42,295 nt of DNA from Scytonema sp. RU_4_4 (GCA_012031965.1 JAAUSC010000040.1:1-42295); one strand, 5' to 3'. Positions 26,230 to 34,976 are shown, counted from the first letter of the stretch. A program made the numbers and translations. Notes: generated from the sequence alone by a model not told the origin.

Positions 26230-26775
26230 ATGAAACAGTTTCTTAAGTCTTTCGTGACAATTTCTGCATTGTCCTCTGTTGTCGTTGCTCCTATTTTTCT
26301 CTCGGCTGGTGAAGCTTCTGCTTTTCCTCGACCAACAAAAAATGGGACTGATGCTAGCTATGTCGGTGCTGGTACTTCTGTTGGTGTAACCAATGGCGGA
26401 CAAGCTGGTGATGCAGCTACATTTGGCGGAAATGCTACAGGTCGCTTAAAGTTGGGAGATACTCCTTTGTCTGCACGTGGTACAGTCACCTTTGGCGATC
26501 AGACAAGTGCTATCATTCCACACGTCTCTGCAGATGTGGGAATTGCTAAGAATACCAATGCTTACGTGGGTGTTGGTTACCAGTTTGTTGAGTCTAATGG
26601 TAAACCAACTCCAACTGGTAACAAAGACGGAGTTGCTGTCGTCGCTGGGGTAGAATCTGAAGTTGCGAAAAACTTCCTCATCTACAGCAATGCAACCGTA
26701 GGAGTCAATGCTTACAAAAATAGCCCAGCTTCTGCTGTCGGTATCAATAGTGGTGTTGGCTTTCGTTTTAAGTAA
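26230..26775 (+). CDS. Small exported protein, probable beta-barrel
   Basis: This 181-residue protein has a signal peptide (MKQFLKSFVTISALSSVVVA then PIFLSAGEASA) with a cleavage site near residue 29. The mature part is made of short alternating stretches such as GRLKLGDTPLSARGTVTFGD, HVSADVGIAKNTNAYVGVGY and VAVVAGVESEVAKNFLIYSN, ending GINSGVGFRFK with a terminal aromatic-containing strand. This looks like an eight-strand outer-membrane barrel, but I do not recognise a named family. I start at the ATG at 26230; the frame is open four codons further. A terminator-like hairpin follows at 26927. Confidence 0.7.
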   Translation: MKQFLKSFVTISALSSVVVAPIFLSAGEASAFPRPTKNGTDASYVGAGTSVGVTNGGQAGDAATFGGNATGRLKLGDTPLSARGTVTFGDQTSAIIPHVSADVGIAKNTNAYVGVGYQFVESNGKPTPTGNKDGVAVVAGVESEVAKNFLIYSNATVGVNAYKNSPASAVGINSGVGFRFK

Positions 26776-26926
26776 AGCTGTAGTTCATGTCGGGTGAACA
26801 TACAGCTGAACTTAGTGCTCCTAAGAGCTATGTTGTCTTGAATTCATGAATTATAGACGAATCATTTGCCACTTTAAAAGAGGCAAATGATAAGTTATAA
26901 CTCATAACTATAGTATAAGTAATATT

Positions 26927-26971
26927 GCTGGGTTTATCTAAGTGTTGCATCACTGAAAAACCCAGCTTTTT
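26927..26971 (+). terminator. Terminator-like hairpin after the barrel gene
   Basis: GCTGGGTTT (26927-26935) pairs with AAACCCAGC (26958-26966), followed by TTTTT. The loop is long (22 nt) and the stem is 9 bp. It lies 150 bp after the stop of the exported protein and 130 bp before sir. It could also be part of an interspersed palindrome with an AAACCC/GGGTTT arm, as seen at 33832 and 42071. Confidence 0.5.
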
Positions 26972-27102
26972 GCCGTGTTAAAATTATAAAATTGCTCTTA
27001 ATTCCGACCGGATTATCGGTAATAAATAAGCCGATAGAGTGCTTCTAAGTACATGCTTCGGCACATTGAGATGATTTCTTGAAAAAACTTTGTACCACTC
27101 CA

Positions 27103-29132
27103 ATGGTTAAATCTGCCCCTCCCGTAACCCCAAGCCGTAAGCCTTCCAAAGTAGAAGCAATCAAGGAACGCAGCAATTTTTTGCGTGAACCTGTGGCTAC
27201 TGAAATACTTCAGGATACAACTCATTTTAGTGAAGATGCTGTACAAATACTAAAGTTTCATGGCTCTTATCAGCAAGATAACCGTGATCATCGGGTCAAG
27301 GGACAAGAAAAAGACTACCAGTTTATGCTGCGGACGAAAAATCCCGGTGGGTTTGTCCCGCCACAGCTGTATCTGACTTTAGATAAACTGGCTGATGAAT
27401 ATGGTAATCACACCTTACGAGCAACCACTCGCCAAGGGTTTCAGGTGCATGGAATTTTGAAGAAAAATCTCAAAGCAACAGTTGCCGCTATTGTCAAGAA
27501 TATGGGTTCAACGCTGGGAGCTTGTGGTGATTTGAACCGCAATGTCATGGCACCTCCAGCACCTTTTAAAAATAAGCTTGAGTATCAGTACGCTTGGGAA
27601 TATGCTGACAATATTGCTAACTTGCTCACACCCCAAACAGGAGCCTACTACGAAATTTGGCTAGATGGGGAAATGGCAATGAGCGCTGAGGAAAACCCAG
27701 AGGTGAAGGCGGCGCGAGAAAAAATGGCACTGGAACAATCTTCCATGACAAGGAAGAACCTATTTACGGCACTTATTATATGCCGCGCAAGTTCAAAGTT
27801 TGTGTGACGGTTCCAGGAGATAATTCAATTGATTTATATAGCCAAGACCTCACTTTGGTTGTCATAACTAATGGCAAGGGAGAATTGGAAGGATTTAATA
27901 TTTTTGCAGGCGGTGGTTTAGGACGAACACATAATAAAGAAGAAACTTTCGCTAGAGTAGCAGATCCAATTTGCTATGTAGAGAAAGATGACGTGTATGA
28001 TGTCGTCAAGGCGATTGTTGCCACTCAAAGAGATTATGGCGATCGCACAGACCGCCGTCACGCCAGGTTAAAATATCTCATCCATGATTGGGGCGTTGAT
28101 AAGTTCCGCTCCCAAGTCGAGGAATACTTTGGCAAATCACTCGCACCTTTTAAGCCATTACCAGAGTTTAAATATGATGACTTCCTCGGCTGGAATGAAC
28201 AAGGCGACGGTAAACTATTCCTGGGTCTTTCTATCGACAACGGTCGAATTAAGGATGAAGGAAACTTCCAACTCAAAACTGCTTTGCGGGAAATTGTCGA
28301 GCAGTTCAACTTGCCTATCCGTTTGACACCCCACCAAAATGTCATCCTCTACGAGATTGAACCAAAGAAAAAGCAAGCGATTCAAAAAATTCTTAGCACT
28401 CACGGAGTCGTTTTTGAACCAGAAAAAATTGACCCCCTTGTAAGGTATGCGATGGCTTGCCCAGCTTTGCCTACTTGCGGTTTAGCAATCACTGAATCAG
28501 AACGGGCAATACCAGGAATTTTAGAACGGATTCGCACCCTTTTAGATAAAGTAGGTTTACAAAATGAGCATTTTGTGGTGAGGATGACGGGGTGTCCTAA
28601 CGGTTGCGCTCGTCCTTACATGGCAGAACTTGGTTTTGTGGGTAGCGCTCCTGAATCTTACCAAGTTTGGTTAGGAGGTTCGCCAAACCAAACACGGTTA
28701 GCGTTACCTTACATGGAGCGGCTGCACCATAATGACATAGAAACCCAGCTAGAGCCGATTTTTGTATACTTCAAAGAGCAGCGCCAGCCTGGAGAACAAT
28801 TCGGCGATTTTTGCGACAGAGTTGGTTTTGATGCCATTCGCGAGTTTGCTGCTAACTACGAATCTCAAACTGTTGCTTCGCCAGAAATCACAGACGATGC
28901 TGATGGTTTAGTGGAGACAATGGCAGATTCTACAACTGCGCCAGTTACAGAAGAGAGTGAACGTCAGGAAGTCGCAATTACTAATACGACGACTGCGACA
29001 AGCAAAAACCGCCATCGTGTCACCCTGCAAGATGAAGTTTACAGTAAGTTGAAGGAAATTTCCCAGCGTCAAGGCAAGCCGATGACCAATTTGGTGAACG
29101 AGGCGCTTCTAGATTACTTGAAGAATCTGTAG
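27103..29132 (+). CDS. sir: Ferredoxin-sulfite reductase (Sir), frameshifted in a poly-A run, with C-terminal ribbon-helix-helix-like tail
   Basis: The two frames 27103-27807 and 27720-29132 together encode a ferredoxin-dependent siroheme/4Fe-4S sulfite reductase that makes sulfide from sulfite. The first has [33 protein letters not shown] and [14 protein letters not shown]; the second has [20 protein letters not shown] and the cluster motifs [11 protein letters not shown] (C-X5-C) and [10 protein letters not shown] (C-X3-C). The break is at an A6 run (27719-27724). One extra A would restore [19 protein letters not shown], so a single base is missing. The last 45 residues are a short-helix segment, [20 protein letters not shown] then [19 protein letters not shown], resembling a CopG-type DNA-binding domain. 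The ATG at 27103 is the likely start. Confidence 0.93.
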
Positions 29133-29145
29133 CGCATAGCATAAG

Positions 29146-29178
29146 GTAAGGGCGCACACAGTATGCTGTGCCCCTACC
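29146..29178. repeat. Palindromic repeat with GCACAG/CTGTGC core
   Basis: GTAAGGGCGCACACAG at 29146 pairs with CTGTGCCCCTAC at 29165, a common interspersed hairpin. It lies between sir and the relE-like gene on the other strand, where a terminator would be expected, but it has no U-run. Confidence 0.6.
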
Positions 29179-29208
29179 TGTGGTTTATTTACTTGAAAAA
29201 CGCTGGAA

Positions 29209-29481
29209 TTAAGGGAAAATTCTGTATATGTCTTTGCGATGAGCTACACGTTGACAAATTAGTGTATTTGTCTGTTTATCTACCGTAATGCCAATTCTAT
29301 AATCGCCAACACGAATTTTATATTTATCAGGATATCCCTTCATTTTTTCCAGATATCCTAAATCAAAAGGATTGTCGGACTGTATTTCTTCAAATACAAT
29401 CGGTTCAATACGAGCTTGCATATCTTCTGGTAAAGCTGCCAAGTCTTTGAGAAATCTTTTGGTGTATTCAAAGAGCCACAT
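29209..29481 (-). CDS. RelE/ParE-family toxin
   Basis: This 90-residue protein matches the RelE/ParE toxin fold: WLFEYTKRFLKDLAALPEDM at the start, then GYPDKYKIRVGDYRIGITVD and NTLICQRVAHRKDIYRIFP. The last part has the basic and aromatic residues (R, K, Y) usual for ribosome-dependent RNases. By family it would cleave mRNA in the ribosome or, for ParE, act on gyrase; which one cannot be told. It overlaps its antitoxin by 14 bp. Confidence 0.88.
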   Translation of the reverse strand: MWLFEYTKRFLKDLAALPEDMQARIEPIVFEEIQSDNPFDLGYLEKMKGYPDKYKIRVGDYRIGITVDKQTNTLICQRVAHRKDIYRIFP

Positions 29482-29680
29482 TCTTACCCTTAAGCGACTG
29501 GTAAAACTTCCAAGCTTCTTCTTTAGAAAGGCGTTCGTTATCCTCTGATTCTGTCATTAAATGTACTAAACCATAATTTTCTAAGATTTCTTCTATTTTT
29601 TCAAAATCAGCAATGGGAATTTGAACGGCTACAGGTTGCTGATTTTCATCCATCACATAATGCTTTTGAATATCAAACAT
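29468..29680 (-). CDS. Antitoxin of the RelE-type module
   Basis: This 70-residue protein lies just upstream of and overlaps the relE-like gene, the usual antitoxin-first order. It begins MFDIQKHYVMDENQQPVAVQ, then IPIADFEKIEEILENYGLVHL, a beta-hairpin plus helix of the Phd/YefM kind, and ends with a lysine-rich helical tail (AWKFYQSLKGKNVAL) that would wrap the toxin. The family is short and weakly conserved, so the call rests mainly on position and shape. Confidence 0.78.
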   Translation of the reverse strand: MFDIQKHYVMDENQQPVAVQIPIADFEKIEEILENYGLVHLMTESEDNERLSKEEAWKFYQSLKGKNVAL

Positions 29681-29757
29681 TTGCTCAATTCCCTACTCAT
29701 ACTTTAATATTGCTGAAATTAATTTTGAAAACGGGAGCATCCCAATTTTGCAAAAAC

Positions 29758-29878
29758 ATGTTTGTCCGCAGCGAACGAAGCGACAGCGTAGTGTAGACGC
29801 GTAGCGGCTTCCCGTAGGGTAGCAATCCCAGATCTTGCGATTGCTGAGTCCCAAAGGGACACGCTTCACTACGCTTCA
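29758..29878. repeat. GC palindromic interspersed repeat cluster
   Basis: Sequence such as GCAGCGAACGAAGCGACAGCG, ACGCGTAGCGGCTTCCCGTAGG and the tandem CACTACGCTTCACTACG contains short GC-rich inverted repeats. Its end overlaps the stop of the small minus-strand gene at 29879. It separates the two toxin-antitoxin modules. Confidence 0.65.
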
Positions 29879-30058
29879 CTACGTTTCACTCGAAATTGGT
29901 TTTTTAGACTCCTTCAGAGGTTTTGAAATGATTTGTTTGACCCTAGCCGCTTGTTTTCTTCGTAAATCTTCAACAATTGTGTGTAAGTCGTAGTTAAAAG
30001 ACTTAGCATGTTCTTCTCTATATTTATGAATTTCCTCTAAAATGTCATCCTTCCACAT
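29879..30058 (-). CDS. Small protein of the PIN-toxin module
   Basis: An ATG at 30058 opens a 59-residue frame two bases behind the PIN-gene stop: MWKDDILEEIHKYREEHAKS then FNYDLHTIVEDLRRKQAARV and a basic tail. It is predicted to be mainly helical and is charged. Small proteins of this shape recur beside toxin genes in cyanobacteria and could be an antitoxin or co-regulator. Its stop falls within the neighbouring repeat, so its end may have been altered by it. I do not recognise the family securely. Confidence 0.6.
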   Translation of the reverse strand: MWKDDILEEIHKYREEHAKSFNYDLHTIVEDLRRKQAARVKQIISKPLKESKKPISSET

Positions 30059-30060
30059 AT

Positions 30061-30534
30061 TTAATCTCCCATTAGTTCATAAGGTGTGCAAATAGTTGGT
30101 AGTGTATATCCAGATTCAACGCTAATTTGCGATAGTTTCTTCTGTATTTGTGCGTTTGCAATGTGCTTACAGTTCCAGGTTAACAAATAATCCAATCCGT
30201 AAACCGTAGCTAGTGCGATGTGAAGTGCATCGTTTGCAGCTTTGCCTGGAAGGTTACTTTTGCTAAGAAATTGTGATGCTAAATATTCTACGGCATCGTT
30301 TAATTCCAGTAATGGAAAATTACTAATAATCTCTAATCGTTTAGCTGCTATTTCAGCATCACCTTGTGCTGCTTCATCTAAAACAACTTCGGATATATAA
30401 ATATTGAAATTGCTACACCGCTTTTCCCACCACTCCCGCGTAATTTCCATATTTGCCATAAGAATCAAGTTGTTATTGGTTCTAGCTGTAAGATAACCAA
30501 CAATACTTGTATCGATGTAAATGCTTTCAGTCAT
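30061..30534 (-). CDS. PIN-domain toxin (VapC-like)
   Basis: This 157-residue protein fits a PIN-domain RNase. MTESIYIDTSIVGYLTA gives the first acidic residue (D9) in the DTS motif. EVVLDEAAQGD gives another, and GKAANDALHIALATVYGLDYLLTWNCKHIAN has the third and fourth acidic positions, with TWNCKHIAN a PIN C-terminal hallmark. Members cut specific RNAs, often tRNA or rRNA. It is preceded by a small candidate antitoxin gene (30599) and followed by another small gene (29879). Confidence 0.85.
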   Translation of the reverse strand: MTESIYIDTSIVGYLTARTNNNLILMANMEITREWWEKRCSNFNIYISEVVLDEAAQGDAEIAAKRLEIISNFPLLELNDAVEYLASQFLSKSNLPGKAANDALHIALATVYGLDYLLTWNCKHIANAQIQKKLSQISVESGYTLPTICTPYELMGD

Positions 30535-30598
30535 GAGGCTTAAGTTATTGGTTTCCCAATTTTAACTATAAGCAGTATCTGTGAGTAATTTTACTGGA

Positions 30599-30814
30599 TT
30601 ACTCATGATTTAAGGAAGCTTCAGCATTCAACGCCTCTAACATGATGTTGGCAGCTTCTACTGCATCGTAAGGAGACCAAACTGGGTAGGATGCACCAGA
30701 TTTTATCAAATTAGTTTCTTCGTTTGCTAGTTCGGCTGCCAGAAGTTGAATGACCATTAGCTTATCTACGCGATTGAGTTTGCGTAATTGTTCAACTAAC
30801 TCAGTAGATACCAT
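30599..30814 (-). CDS. Probable antitoxin upstream of the PIN-domain toxin
   Basis: This 71-residue protein begins MVSTELVEQLRKLNRVDKLM and VIQLLAAELANEETN, ending with YPVWSPYDAVEAANIMLEAL. It is predicted to be helical with no obvious DNA-binding motif. It lies 64 bp upstream of the PIN gene on the same strand, the usual antitoxin position. The function is inferred from context. Confidence 0.65.
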   Translation of the reverse strand: MVSTELVEQLRKLNRVDKLMVIQLLAAELANEETNLIKSGASYPVWSPYDAVEAANIMLEALNAEASLNHE

Positions 30815-30955
30815 TGCTAACTAAGCGTGTTTACTGATTTAATATCAATTTTCAGGATAACCTATAAAATCATTATTTTGCTAGCCTTATAAGGCTCAAG
30901 TGTTCTCAAAGCTCATCAGAATTACCTTGGGTGTTTTGGCAAAATTGAGATGCTC

Positions 30956-32089
30956 TCAAATTGAAACACAAGAAAACATTCCATTACGAGGATTACCTTG
31001 TGAGAAAATCAGTTTTCTTTCCCTCAAATTCATCACAACTGTGGATACTGTTCCATAGGTAAGTCCATCAAAGATGTTTCTCTCTGACTGACGACATATC
31101 GGTAAGTTTCCTTCCTGATCAAGAAGAATTTTTAACATATCTGCTTCATGTCGTCCCCATTGAGTGGAGGTAAGAAACCTTGCTCGAATAATTCGCGCCG
31201 CTGAACTTTCAGTTTCTTCGGGGAAGTCAATCTTTTCTCTTTTTGAAGTCAGAAATCCATTCGTGTGAACCACAACATTGTTCACTTCAACTTCATTTGA
31301 ATTGAGAGTAAATAATTGATTTCCAGCAAGTTCAAGATTCACATACTTACCGGAATCATCAGCGATAAGAATGTTACTCATTGTTGCCCGGTCAGCAGCA
31401 CTAATGGCATGATACGCCTCATTGAGTGAGGTAGAGTCTAAAACCTTTCGCAGAAGTATATGTACAGGAATTCCTCCTGTAGGTGCTCGACATTTAAGAA
31501 TGTTAAGACAAACTCCAACACCCGCAGCATTTAAACCAATTTTGACAAAACCTGGTTCTCCTAAAGAAAGAAAGCGGAAACCGTCTTGTCGTGTCACTTC
31601 AAAAATGACAGCTAAGTTCTCAAACTCTTCTACCCAATCCCAATTTTGCCCTAGGATACAACTCTGTTTGAAGTAAACAGAGGTACATTCATTAGGTGCA
31701 TTAGAGCGAAGTATTTCGGTTCGGGACATCAGCATGACGATTTCCCAAAGCTCTCGTCCTGCGTGAGATGCGATCGCCTTTAGTTCAAGAGCATACTGCT
31801 GGGAAAATTCTTGAATCCGCTCAAAAAATGCTAAGGAAGTCGCCTTGAGAGAAGCATCAGTCCATTGGGAAAAAAGTTTTGACCTGTAAAGGTCAAAAGC
31901 TTGCTCAATGCGGTTATTGAGCTTAGTACCGTGTTCTGCTCCTATCTGTTCTGGAGAACCTGTTAAACGAACTAAGGGTAATTTTGCTGTTGGATGTTCT
32001 TCAATAAGAGTTGGGGGAACAATCTTGAAGCCTTGAGCAGTAAGTAATTCAACAGTTGAATCTTTACTTATATCAGGGTGAGGTGACAC
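30956..32089 (-). CDS. C45-family peptidase / acyltransferase (Ntn hydrolase)
   Basis: This 377-residue protein resembles the C45 group (acyl-CoA:6-aminopenicillanic-acid acyltransferase family), self-cleaving N-terminal-nucleophile hydrolases. The expected nucleophile is C135 in NECTSVYF. Family blocks follow: LGQNWDWVEEFENLAVIFEV, GLNAAGVGVCLNIL and then GGIPVHILLRKVLDSTSLNEAYHA. The N-terminal GSPEQIGAEHGTKL is also typical. There is no signal peptide. The substrate is unknown; relatives hydrolyse or transfer acyl groups on amides. The start is a GTG at 32089. It is divergent from rsmE. Confidence 0.85.
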   Translation of the reverse strand: MSPHPDISKDSTVELLTAQGFKIVPPTLIEEHPTAKLPLVRLTGSPEQIGAEHGTKLNNRIEQAFDLYRSKLFSQWTDASLKATSLAFFERIQEFSQQYALELKAIASHAGRELWEIVMLMSRTEILRSNAPNECTSVYFKQSCILGQNWDWVEEFENLAVIFEVTRQDGFRFLSLGEPGFVKIGLNAAGVGVCLNILKCRAPTGGIPVHILLRKVLDSTSLNEAYHAISAADRATMSNILIADDSGKYVNLELAGNQLFTLNSNEVEVNNVVVHTNGFLTSKREKIDFPEETESSAARIIRARFLTSTQWGRHEADMLKILLDQEGNLPICRQSERNIFDGLTYGTVSTVVMNLRERKLIFSQGNPRNGMFSCVSI

Positions 32090-32140
32090 AACAATCGTCT
32101 CCCAAGAACTCTGTTCACAAGAATATCTCTATCAAATCCC

Positions 32141-32878
32141 ATGTCACAACTGCAACGAATCGCGATCGCACTCTCTCAACTCCAACAAGAGCAAATCTTT
32201 CTCACTCCTCAACAGCAACATTATCTGGAACGTGTTTTGCGCTTGCGAAAGGGCGATCGCTTTATTGCAATGGATGGTCAGGGAAAATGGTGGCTGGCGG
32301 AGTTTGCTGGAGAAAAAGCACAAATTTTAGAATCGCTCACAGTGCAAACTGAGTTACCTGTATCCATCACACTGATGGTCGCTTTGCCTAAAGGAAATGG
32401 ATTTGATGATGTTGTGCGGATTTGTACTGAGTTAGGAGTTGCTTTTATTGCACCAGTGATGAGCGATCGCACTTTACTCAATCCCAGTCCTCAAAAACTC
32501 GAACGCTGGTTACGCATTGCACAAGAAGCTGCCGAACAATCAGAGCGTTCCTTTGTGCCTACGATATTAGAACCTGTTTCTTTTAGTACTAGTCTTGCCA
32601 CAGGAACTGCAACTCACCGTTACATTTGTGAGGCTCGTGGTAGTTATCCTCATTTAAGAGAGGCAATCAATCAAGTTTCTACACAAGTGTCTACAACATC
32701 TGAGATAATCATTGCCACTGGACCAGAGGGAGGATGGACTCAAAAAGAAGTGGAGTATGCTATTGATGCTGGGTTTCAACCAGTTTCCCTCGGACGTCGC
32801 ATCTTGCGAGCAGTCACAGCCCCAATTGTTGCCTTATCTATTGTCGCAGCAGAGTTAGAATCGGTGACATTCAATTGA
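32141..32878 (+). CDS. rsmE: 16S rRNA (uracil-1498-N3)-methyltransferase RsmE
   Basis: This 245-residue protein fits RsmE, a SPOUT-type methylase that uses SAM to modify m3U1498 of 16S rRNA in the 30S subunit. It has the PUA-like N-terminal part FLTPQQQHYLERVLRLRKGDRF, then LMVALPKGNGFDDVVRICTELG. The trefoil-knot core follows: EIIIATGPEGGWTQKEVEYA and LGRRILRAVTAPIVALSIV. All are diagnostic of RsmE. Length is normal. No other ribosome gene is close. Confidence 0.95.
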   Translation: MSQLQRIAIALSQLQQEQIFLTPQQQHYLERVLRLRKGDRFIAMDGQGKWWLAEFAGEKAQILESLTVQTELPVSITLMVALPKGNGFDDVVRICTELGVAFIAPVMSDRTLLNPSPQKLERWLRIAQEAAEQSERSFVPTILEPVSFSTSLATGTATHRYICEARGSYPHLREAINQVSTQVSTTSEIIIATGPEGGWTQKEVEYAIDAGFQPVSLGRRILRAVTAPIVALSIVAAELESVTFN

Positions 32879-32885
32879 GCAAACT

Positions 32886-32966
32886 GAAAACAGTACACCT
32901 TATAGATGATTCAGAAATTGCCTATAAAAATAGATACGTAACTGTCTATAAAAAGGTGTACCATAG
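32886..32966. repeat. Imperfect inverted repeat after rsmE
   Basis: GTACACCTT at 32893-32901 and AAGGTGTAC at 32953-32961 are perfect inverted copies, and the flanking sequence also pairs in part (ATAGA...TATA). It lies just after the rsmE stop and may be a small hairpin element or a terminator. Confidence 0.5.
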
Positions 32967-33020
32967 TTACCTGAAATACGCTGTATGTGCTTGCATGCAT
33001 TGGGATGCTCCCGATAACTG

Positions 33021-33566
33021 CTATAGAAAATTCAGCCCCAAGCAAATAGCTGCAACCGTCCCTGCTACAGAAATCTCGCCTTGAAGGATTTTTTCCCTAA
33101 CTGATTCTACAGAAATCAAGACAACTTCTATTTCTTCTGTAATGTCTAACATTTGTTCTCCCGACTTTATCAGATTTTCTGCTAAAAATAAATGTATTTT
33201 ATTTGTATCTTTGCTAGGGTTGTCATATAGCGTTGCTATTTTTGTAACTTTTTGTGCAATATAACCAGTTTCTTCTTGCATTTCTCTGATTGCTGCGGCT
33301 TCGGCACTCTCTTGTTCTGGGTTGAACAAGCCGGCGGGAAGTTCTAACAAAAATTCACCGACTGCATGTCTATATTGCCGCACAAAAATAATTTCTTTGC
33401 TGCTAGTGATAGGTAAAATGAGAGTAATTTCTGGTCTAATATTAACAAAATAATCATCTATAATTTTACCGTTTGGTAATTGTATTTCATCTTGCCTAAC
33501 TTTACACCAATAATGATCCAAAACCATTTTGGATTGTAAAAGCTTCCATTTTTGTAAGTTGGTCAT
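33021..33566 (-). CDS. NUDIX hydrolase (ADP-ribose pyrophosphatase-like)
   Basis: This protein of about 181 residues has the NUDIX fold, with IIFVRQYRHAVGEFLLELPA leading into the box. The box reads GLFNPEQESAEAAAIREMQEETGY. The G-to-E interval is one residue longer than the Gx5Ex7REUxEExGU consensus, while the REMQEETG catalytic part is intact. The PROSITE-like layout and ELPAG are most like ADP-ribose pyrophosphatases. It would clear nucleotide-diphosphate derivatives in the cytoplasm. The upstream ATG at 33596 adds ten unrelated residues, so I prefer the one at 33566 (MTNLQKWKLLQS). Confidence 0.88.
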   Translation of the reverse strand: MTNLQKWKLLQSKMVLDHYWCKVRQDEIQLPNGKIIDDYFVNIRPEITLILPITSSKEIIFVRQYRHAVGEFLLELPAGLFNPEQESAEAAAIREMQEETGYIAQKVTKIATLYDNPSKDTNKIHLFLAENLIKSGEQMLDITEEIEVVLISVESVREKILQGEISVAGTVAAICLGLNFL

Positions 33567-33618
33567 AGAAATAAAGTGAATACCAAAAATATGCAAAAAG
33601 TATAACAGAGACAGAATA

Positions 33619-33775
33619 TATAGCAGTCCTAAATCATTTGTAAAATTTTCTCTTCTCTCTTTTCTTGGCGCTCTATGCGCAGCAGGCGCACGCTACGCGA
33701 AGGCGTCTATGTCCTGCGGACACGCTACGCGCTTGGCGGTTCGATAATTTTTACAACTCAAATAGGACTGCTATA
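33619..33775. mobile_element. MITE-like element, TIR TATAGCAGTCCTA
   Basis: The left end TATAGCAGTCCTAAATCATT and the right end (reverse complement TATAGCAGTCCTATTTGAGT) form imperfect terminal inverted repeats of about 30 bp around 157 bp. The inside holds a GC-rich palindromic repeat (GCGCAGCAGGCGC... ...GGACACGCTACGCGC). It encodes nothing. The same terminal sequence recurs at 38146. Confidence 0.8.
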
Positions 33776-33817
33776 GGTTAAAACTAAACGAAGCTTTGAT
33801 TTCAAAAAGCAACTTAT

Positions 33818-33886
33818 ATCTTGCACCAGCATCAAAAACCGGGTTTCTTGAGAATAACAACACTTAAAACCTGAAGGGTGTAAGAT
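33818..33886. repeat. MITE-like repeat, short copy (ATCTTGCACC ends)
   Basis: The ends ATCTTGCACC and GGTGTAAGAT are inverted with one mismatch. The inside holds a 38-bp segment starting TCAAAAACCGGG that matches 42071-42108 with one mismatch. It looks like a deleted copy of the element at 42057-42167. Confidence 0.75.
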
Positions 33887-33923
33887 TTAGGCAAGGGACT
33901 CTACCGTAATATTACGCCTATAA

Positions 33924-34976
33924 ATGCAAATAAAAGTAAACTATTTTACCATAAACAAGCGCTTCCCTTTGACTATCAGTCGTGGCACAACAGCACAAAC
34001 GACGAATATATGGGTGAGAATTTTGCATAATGATATTGAAGGCTGGGGGGAAGCATCGCCATTTCATATGAGCACTTATCCGCAATCAACAGAAATCATA
34101 AAAAATGCCTTGCTACGAGTAGCACCCTCTTTGAAAGCATTCAGTCCATTGCAACGACAAGAAATTGAGCAAGTGCTAACAAAAACCTCGGTGCCTTCAT
34201 CTGCTGTAGCCGCGCTGGATATGGCAATGCACGACTGGTTGGGAAAGCGCGTGGGGCTACCTCTGTGGCAGATTTGGGGATTAAATCGTAACGCCATAGT
34301 GCCCACTTCAGTCACAATTGGGATCAATTCGCCAGAAGGGGCTAAGGCTAGGGCACGAGATTGGCTTGCATTCACGGATGTCCGTGTTTTCAAGGTAAAG
34401 TTGGGTAGTCCGGATGGTATTGACGCAGACCGAAAAATGTTAATGGCGGTGCGAGAAGAAGCACCAGCGCCAGAGTTATACGTTGATGCGAACGGGGGTT
34501 GGAGTTTGGAAGATGCAGTACTCATGTGCAATTGGCTTGCTGATATCGGTGTAAAGTATGTAGAGCAGCCACTACCAAAAGGGCAAGAAGAAGATTTAGC
34601 CCAACTGAAGAAGCAAATTCCTCTACCTATTTTTGTTGACGAAAGTTGCTTCAATAGCTCTGATATTCCCAAATTGGCAAGCTGTGTGGATGGGATTAAT
34701 ATTAAACTTATGAAATCGGGGGGCTTAACCGAGGCAATGCGGATGGTACATACGGCACGAGCATATGGGTTGCAAGTGATGTTCGGTTGCTATTCCGACA
34801 GTACGCTAGCGAATACAGCAGCAGCACAACTTGCCCCATTAGCTGACTATCTCGACTTGGATAGTCACTTAAATTTAATAGATGACCCTTTTACAGGTGC
34901 ATTTGTGCAGGAGGGTAGAATTTTACCAAACGATTTACCAGGGTTGGGGGTAGAACATAGTGCGTCTGGGGCTTAA
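33924..34976 (+). CDS. dgcA: Enolase-superfamily dipeptide epimerase / DgcA-like enzyme
   Basis: This 350-residue protein is a muconate-lactonizing-type enolase-superfamily enzyme annotated in relatives as dipeptide epimerase. The catalytic set is complete: K157 and K159 in FKVKLG, metal ligands D188 (VDANGGW), E214 (VEQP) and D239 (VDES), and K261 in NIKLMKSGG. Its partner, a DUF1611 gene overlapping by 17 bp, matches the dgcA-dgcN pair, in which DgcN acylates D-glutamate and DgcA racemises or converts the acyl product. I therefore prefer D-glutamate catabolism over cell-wall peptide recycling. The substrate is not proven from sequence. Confidence 0.85.
   Translation: MQIKVNYFTINKRFPLTISRGTTAQTTNIWVRILHNDIEGWGEASPFHMSTYPQSTEIIKNALLRVAPSLKAFSPLQRQEIEQVLTKTSVPSSAVAALDMAMHDWLGKRVGLPLWQIWGLNRNAIVPTSVTIGINSPEGAKARARDWLAFTDVRVFKVKLGSPDGIDADRKMLMAVREEAPAPELYVDANGGWSLEDAVLMCNWLADIGVKYVEQPLPKGQEEDLAQLKKQIPLPIFVDESCFNSSDIPKLASCVDGINIKLMKSGGLTEAMRMVHTARAYGLQVMFGCYSDSTLANTAAAQLAPLADYLDLDSHLNLIDDPFTGAFVQEGRILPNDLPGLGVEHSASGA

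Noticed and set aside
32875-33084. 69-codon plus-strand frame after rsmE
   Set aside because: It overlaps the end of rsmE and of the NUDIX gene and is mostly made of an inverted-repeat sequence.
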